From: Gemmatimonadota bacterium
GTDB lineage: Bacteria > Gemmatimonadota > Gemmatimonadetes > Longimicrobiales > Gaopeijiaceae
DNA length: 8,914 nt
Assembly: GCA_030618065.1 (NCBI GenBank)
Contig: JAUXEE010000052.1
Location: 1 to 8,914 of the forward strand
Direction: 5' to 3'
This document shows, one piece after another, positions 4,938-8,914 of this stretch. The translations under genes were made by a program, and so were the position numbers. Below the pieces are notes generated by a model. That model did not search any database. It had not been told where the DNA came from and saw only the letters and a program-made list of their open reading frames with translations. The first letter of the stretch is position 1, and every line of letters begins with the position of its first letter.

Positions 4938-7547
4938 TCACTGAAACGATACGAGCCAGATATCCCCTTCCGTCACCCGACGGGAGAAGACGACTCCCCG
5001 CCCGTCACGCGTGACCCGGGGTGGGCCGTAGACGTCCCGCACCCCGGAGAAGACCTCGCGGATCTCCTTCGACTGGCTGTCGATCAGGTAGAAGGTGCTC
5101 CCTCCGGAAACAAAGAGCAGGCGGCGACTGTCCGCGAGCCATACCGGCCACTGACCGAAGTCCGTCAGCCGCTCGTAGGAGCCCGATACCAGGTCGTGGA
5201 TCAGGACACCGATGTCTGACGTAGAGGTCATCCCGGCCAACCGGCGCCCGTCCGGTGACCAGTCGTTCACCTTGAAAGGCGCCATCGAGGAGTCTGCTGG
5301 GGGAAGGACTTCCACTTTTTGCTCCTCCCAGGCACGCACCGGATCGAAGAGGAACACCCATGGCTGTCCAGATTTCGCATCGGAGATCCCGTTGACGGCG
5401 ATACGTGATCCGTCGGGCGCCCATGCACCCCAGCTACTGGGCGTGTTTGTGAGTTTCTCGTTCCCACTCCCATCGGCGCCGATCACCCAGAGTTCCAATT
5501 CCCCGCTGCGATTCGAAAAGTAGGCCAGCCGGGTACCGTCGGGAGACCACCGCGGAACCCGGTCCATGGCGGAGTCTCCCGTCACCATGCGAAGGCCGGT
5601 GCCATCTTCGCGGATGATATAGAGATCACCCTCGGGCAGGTCTCTGGAGTAAAAAGCCACCGACGTGCCGTCTGGCGACGGATCGGGGGACGACCATTGG
5701 CGAGACCCCGACGTGAGGGGCACGGGATCGCTCATCAGGCCGGTGCTTGGGTCGAGGGTGGCCTTCTCGATGTTCTGGGTCATGAGCACGTGACTGTAGG
5801 CGACGCTCCTCCCATCGCCCGAGATAGTGGGGTGCGCCACGAAGGTGGCAGGAGTCGTAACCGGCTCTGCTTCTCCAGTGGGCAGTCCCTTGCTCTGGTC
5901 CATCGGAATGCGCCAGAGGTTCATACTGCCGCCGCGGTCGCTGGAGAAGTAGATGTACCCGCCGTCCGGCGACCAGGTGGGGCTCCAGTCCGTGGGAATG
6001 TCGGAGGTCACCGTGGAGGACTCGCCACCATCTACAGACATGATCCAGATGTCCATCTGCGTACGGTTCCCCATCCTCGCGGTGAAGGCGATCCATCTTC
6101 CGTCGGGGGACCAGGTCGGTTGCACGGCGTCCCCATCGTTGATGCGCTGGGTCTCGCCCGTGGCGACGTCGGCGATCCAGATTTCGCTACGGCCCTCCCA
6201 ATTGAGGGGAAACAGCCCGACGTGTTCGGTCGCGTAGACGAGGCGTGTCTCATCCGGAGACCAAGCTGGATTGAACCCAGCGGAGGCAACTCTGCGAACC
6301 GCCTCGCCGGTGCGGCCCATGACGAAGAGGCCACCCCCCTGCCGAACCGAGCGAAAAGCGATCTGCTCCCCGCTGGGGGAGAACGCCGGCGAATGGTCTT
6401 CGGCCCCGGAGTTCTCCGTGAGGTTGATGGGCAGTTGCCCACCCACGCTCCGAAGGAAGATGTCTCGATGGCCCGTTCCCTCCCCAGCGTAGACCACCCA
6501 CATCCCGTCTGGAGACAGGCTTGGAGAGTCCTCGACCCCCGGTTGAGCCGTCAGTTGGTCGAAGGTCGTTCGGAGCGAAGCGGGTGGAGCGCTCTTTCTC
6601 ATTGCGAAGAAGCCAAGCATGCCCGCGGCCACCACCGCAGCGGTCCCTCCGATCAGTGCCAGGCGCCGGCCCCAGCCCGGTGACGCCTGCGACCCCAAAG
6701 ACGGCGGGAGAGCATCCTGATCCCCTTCCAGCGCTCTCGCAAACTCCTCCGCCGTCTCAAACCGGTCCGCCGGCACCTTTCCCAGAGCACCCCTGAGAGC
6801 CGCCTCCACATGGTCCGGTACCGTGTCGCGCACCACCCGCACGTCAGGCAGGGGCTCGACAGCTTTACGGGCAAGGATGCCCTGAGGAGTTGCAGCGTAG
6901 TACGGCGGGCTCCCGGCCAGCATCTCGTAGAGTACACATCCGAGGCTGTAGATATCGGACCGGGTATCGACCTCCTCCGCGGTGGCCTGCTCCGGGCTCA
7001 TATAGGCCGGAGTGCCTATGGCCAGTCCCGTCTGGGTGAGCCCGCCGCGCCCTGCTTCCCCAATCGCTCTTGCGATGCCAAAATCGCAGACCAGAGCGTG
7101 ACCCGCCTCGATGAGGATGTTCTCCGGTTTGACGTCTCGATGGATAACGCCGGCGGAATGCGCGTGGCCCAGGGCCTCCGCCGCTTCCCTGGCCAGGCGG
7201 ACGGCCTCCATGACAGGAAGCTGCTTCTCCCGGATCAGGCGGTCCCGGAGCGATTCCCCTGCCACATAGAACATCACGTAGTAGAGAAGGCCGTCCTCCT
7301 CCCCAGAGTCGATGAGGGAGAGGATGTTCGGATGGCTGAGTTGCGCCGCGATGCGGATCTCCTGCAGGAACCGCTCGGCACCGATGGATTGGCCAATTTC
7401 CGGCCGCAGGACCTTGAGGGCGACCTTTCGAGCGTGCTTCACGTCTTCGGCAAGGAAAACGATTCCCGCCCCACCGCTACCGATCTCACGTTCGATCGAA
7501 TAACGCTTTCCCAGCGCGTTCTGAAGACGGATCACCAGGTCGACCAT
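4938..7547 (-). CDS. Membrane-anchored Ser/Thr protein kinase with WD40-like (PD40/TolB) beta-propeller
   Basis: This 869-aa Hanks-type kinase has an apparently active domain (about 16-274): glycine loop GSGGAGIVF (23-31), K45 in VALKVL, E63, HRDVKPEN (136-143), DFG (155-157), SPE (184-186) and SDIYSLG (197-203). A hydrophobic helix (about 296-316) precedes a long C-terminal region, presumably outside the cytoplasm. That region holds roughly a dozen PD40/TolB-type repeats, each marked by 'W/L-SPDG' or a variant: 345, 390, 430, 480, 526, 576, 624, 668, 710, 764 and 846, with a degenerate one near 804. The count suits one or two propellers that could bind a ligand or cell-wall material. The ATG at 7547 has only a weak AGGG upstream; GTG at codon 5 is an alternative. 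It follows the permease gene by 120 bp on the same strand. Its kinase domain aligns nearly gaplessly with that of the next gene, indicating duplication. Confidence 0.94.
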   Translation of the reverse strand: MVDLVIRLQNALGKRYSIEREIGSGGAGIVFLAEDVKHARKVALKVLRPEIGQSIGAERFLQEIRIAAQLSHPNILSLIDSGEEDGLLYYVMFYVAGESLRDRLIREKQLPVMEAVRLAREAAEALGHAHSAGVIHRDVKPENILIEAGHALVCDFGIARAIGEAGRGGLTQTGLAIGTPAYMSPEQATAEEVDTRSDIYSLGCVLYEMLAGSPPYYAATPQGILARKAVEPLPDVRVVRDTVPDHVEAALRGALGKVPADRFETAEEFARALEGDQDALPPSLGSQASPGWGRRLALIGGTAAVVAAGMLGFFAMRKSAPPASLRTTFDQLTAQPGVEDSPSLSPDGMWVVYAGEGTGHRDIFLRSVGGQLPINLTENSGAEDHSPAFSPSGEQIAFRSVRQGGGLFVMGRTGEAVRRVASAGFNPAWSPDETRLVYATEHVGLFPLNWEGRSEIWIADVATGETQRINDGDAVQPTWSPDGRWIAFTARMGNRTQMDIWIMSVDGGESSTVTSDIPTDWSPTWSPDGGYIYFSSDRGGSMNLWRIPMDQSKGLPTGEAEPVTTPATFVAHPTISGDGRSVAYSHVLMTQNIEKATLDPSTGLMSDPVPLTSGSRQWSSPDPSPDGTSVAFYSRDLPEGDLYIIREDGTGLRMVTGDSAMDRVPRWSPDGTRLAYFSNRSGELELWVIGADGSGNEKLTNTPSSWGAWAPDGSRIAVNGISDAKSGQPWVFLFDPVRAWEEQKVEVLPPADSSMAPFKVNDWSPDGRRLAGMTSTSDIGVLIHDLVSGSYERLTDFGQWPVWLADSRRLLFVSGGSTFYLIDSQSKEIREVFSGVRDVYGPPRVTRDGRGVVFSRRVTEGDIWLVSFQ

Positions 7548-7623
7548 GACCCTAAAGATGAAGCGCCCGGGTCCTCCCTGCCAGATCTCAGATTCCAGGG
7601 ACGCCTGTAGCTGGCCGGGAATT

Positions 7624-7649
7624 CGGGTTGACAGGCTCTACCGGGTTGA
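7624..7649. repeat. Short direct repeat CGGGTTGA in the permease-kinase gap
   Basis: CGGGTTGA occurs at 7624-7631 and again at 7642-7649, an 18-bp period in the 120-bp gap between the permease stop and the kinase start. On the minus strand the copies read TCAACCCG. It could be a tandem site for a regulator of the kinase gene, but an 8-bp repeat can also arise by chance. I found no convincing promoter or terminator in the remainder of this gap. Confidence 0.3.
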
Positions 7650-7667
7650 GGGGTCCCAGGGCAGCCC

Positions 7668-8914
7668 TTACTCCTCACCCAGAGTTTTCACGGGATCCAC
7701 CCGGGTCGCTCGCCGCGCCGGTACCAGCATTGCCGTCACGGCCACCGCCAGGAGAACCAGGGGCACCGCCGCGAACACCCTGGGATCCCGGGCCCCGACC
7801 CCGAAGAGCATGGATCCCAGAATCCGGCTCAGGGCGAAGGCACCCACCAGCCCTGCGGCGAGGCCCACCCCCACAAGAGGGAGTCCCTCCCGGAAGACGA
7901 GGCCAAGGACGGAGCTACGGGAAGCACCCAGCGCCATCCTCACGCCGATCTCCTTCGAGCGCTGGGACACGCTGTAAGCCATCACCCCATACAGTCCCAC
8001 TACCGCCAGGAGGAGAGCCGTGAGCCCGAAGCCAGTCATGAGCAGGGTCCGGAAGCGGGGCATGGAGATGGCGTCGGAGATCATGGCGTCGGCCGCCATG
8101 ATCCCGAACAAGGGTTGGTCTGGGTCTACGGTTTCGATGGCCTCCCGGATCCCGTCCACCAGGCTCAGGGGTGGAATACCGGTTTTGACGACCCATCTCA
8201 CGTTATTCGTGGGCCTCTGAGCAAAGGGTATGTAGGCCTGGGCCATGGACGTTTCACCCAGGCGGTAGTGCTGGACCTCACCGACCACACCCACGATTTC
8301 GACCCACGGGTCATCGTCGTCCTGGCCGAACCGGAGCCGTTTTCCAAGAGGGTTCTCCCCCGGGTAGTGCTGCTCAGCGAAGGACTCGCTCACCACGATC
8401 ACCAGGTGCCCCTGCCCCCGGTCCAGGGTGGTGAGCCCGCGGCCCGATAAGATTGGGATTCCCATGGTTTCGAAATACCCCGGACTCACCCGGTAGAAGA
8501 GGGCGCTGATGTCGTCCTGGGGACCGGAATAAGGCCTGCCCTCCAGAAAAATGCCCCAGATTTCATCGACTCCGCTGATGGGGATCAGGCTGCTCAAAGC
8601 CACCGACTCGACGCCGGGCACCGCCTCCAGACGAGCCAACGCAGCGTCCCCGAACGCCCCGACCTCTTCCAGCGTCGGATACCTCGCATCGTGTAGGGGT
8701 GTGGAGAACACCAGGCGATCCTCCGTGAGAAAGCCGGGATCCTCACCCCGAAGGCTGGAGAAGCTCCGGATCAGGAGTCCGGACCCCACCAGCAACACCA
8801 CGGCCAGGCCCACCTCGGCCACCACCAGCCCGCTCCGCATCCACCGTCGGGAGCGGTCTCCGGCGATGCTCCGGCTGCCCTGCCGGAGGGTCTGGTTCAG
8901 ATCGGAGTCCGCCA
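7668..8914 (-). CDS. ADOP-type MacB/FtsX-like permease, C-terminal part (5' end outside window)
   Basis: The frame is open to the right edge, so the visible 414 residues are the C-terminal half of a longer protein; family members are about 800 aa with two MacB-like periplasmic and two FtsX modules. The fragment begins with the linker ADSDLNQTLRQGSR, then a membrane helix (about 29-48, LVVAEVGLAVVLLVGSGLLI), a MacB-type periplasmic core domain (about 55-260, with SPGYFETMGIPILSGRG), and an FtsX domain with helices near 291-313, 344-362 and 380-397. SQRSKEIGVRMALGA (316-330) and the terminal PARRATRVDPVKTL are hallmarks. ATG at 8840 is internal, not the start. Relatives act as membrane parts of efflux or lipoprotein/peptide-export ABC systems, usually with a separate ATPase. 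No ATPase gene is visible here. Substrate unknown. Confidence 0.92.
   Translation of the reverse strand, partial: ADSDLNQTLRQGSRSIAGDRSRRWMRSGLVVAEVGLAVVLLVGSGLLIRSFSSLRGEDPGFLTEDRLVFSTPLHDARYPTLEEVGAFGDAALARLEAVPGVESVALSSLIPISGVDEIWGIFLEGRPYSGPQDDISALFYRVSPGYFETMGIPILSGRGLTTLDRGQGHLVIVVSESFAEQHYPGENPLGKRLRFGQDDDDPWVEIVGVVGEVQHYRLGETSMAQAYIPFAQRPTNNVRWVVKTGIPPLSLVDGIREAIETVDPDQPLFGIMAADAMISDAISMPRFRTLLMTGFGLTALLLAVVGLYGVMAYSVSQRSKEIGVRMALGASRSSVLGLVFREGLPLVGVGLAAGLVGAFALSRILGSMLFGVGARDPRVFAAVPLVLLAVAVTAMLVPARRATRVDPVKTLGEE

Noticed and set aside
5697..6683. 328-aa + strand open frame opposite the propeller kinase
   Set aside because: Shadow of the repeat-rich propeller coding region; its own repetition mirrors the SPDG repeats of the real gene.
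6810..7610. 266-aa + strand open frame opposite the kinase domain
   Set aside because: Mirror of the conserved kinase coding sequence; no independent motif or ribosome binding site.
7628..7633. TTGACA resembling a -35 box on the + strand
   Set aside because: No -10 element at a suitable distance, and downstream on the + strand lies only antisense of the permease.
1..8914. CRISPR arrays, tRNA or rRNA genes, insertion sequences, phage or integrase genes
   Set aside because: I looked for regularly spaced repeats, transposase-like proteins and tRNA-like folds and saw none; apart from VapBC the window shows no mobile-element signature.

Overview
The window is GC-rich and gene-dense. It fits a Gemmatimonadota or Acidobacteriota-like bacterium. 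The main reasons are two large membrane-anchored Ser/Thr kinases of the 'GAERFLREI … HPHIL … LYYVMPYV' type, which are abundant in those phyla, and a permease of the acidobacterial ADOP (MacB/FtsX-like) class. The phylum is inferred from protein style only; the window has no rRNA or other phylogenetic marker.

Left part, + strand (1-2307): a complete VapBC type II toxin-antitoxin pair (93-703, 4-bp GTGA overlap) preceded by a perfect inverted repeat that covers the vapB ribosome binding site and start. Next come a Gfo/Idh/MocA-family NAD(P)-dependent oxidoreductase (753-1751), a hairpin pair resembling a terminator (1778-1816), and a small predicted lipoprotein with a cupredoxin-like sequence pattern but no evident type 1 copper site (1915-2307).

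Right part, - strand (2304-8914), in transcription order: the C-terminal half of an ADOP-type permease that runs off the window's right edge (7668-8914), a Ser/Thr kinase with a WD40-like (PD40/TolB-type) beta-propeller C-terminal region (4938-7547), and a second Ser/Thr kinase with a TolB-N-like domain plus TPR-like helices (2304-4772). The two kinase domains line up almost without gaps, so the genes look like a tandem duplication whose C-terminal modules were replaced or diverged. In both, a single membrane helix separates the kinase from the C-terminal module, which fits a transmembrane sensor that signals by phosphorylation. Sensor ligands and kinase targets cannot be read from the sequence.

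The lipoprotein gene and the second kinase gene converge so tightly that their TAG stop codons share one palindromic CTAG. Nothing here amounts to a clearly new defence or mobile system. The points most worth a second look are the kinase pair with exchanged sensor modules, the ligand-less cupredoxin-like lipoprotein, the putative vapB operator and the mutually exclusive hairpins between the kinase genes.
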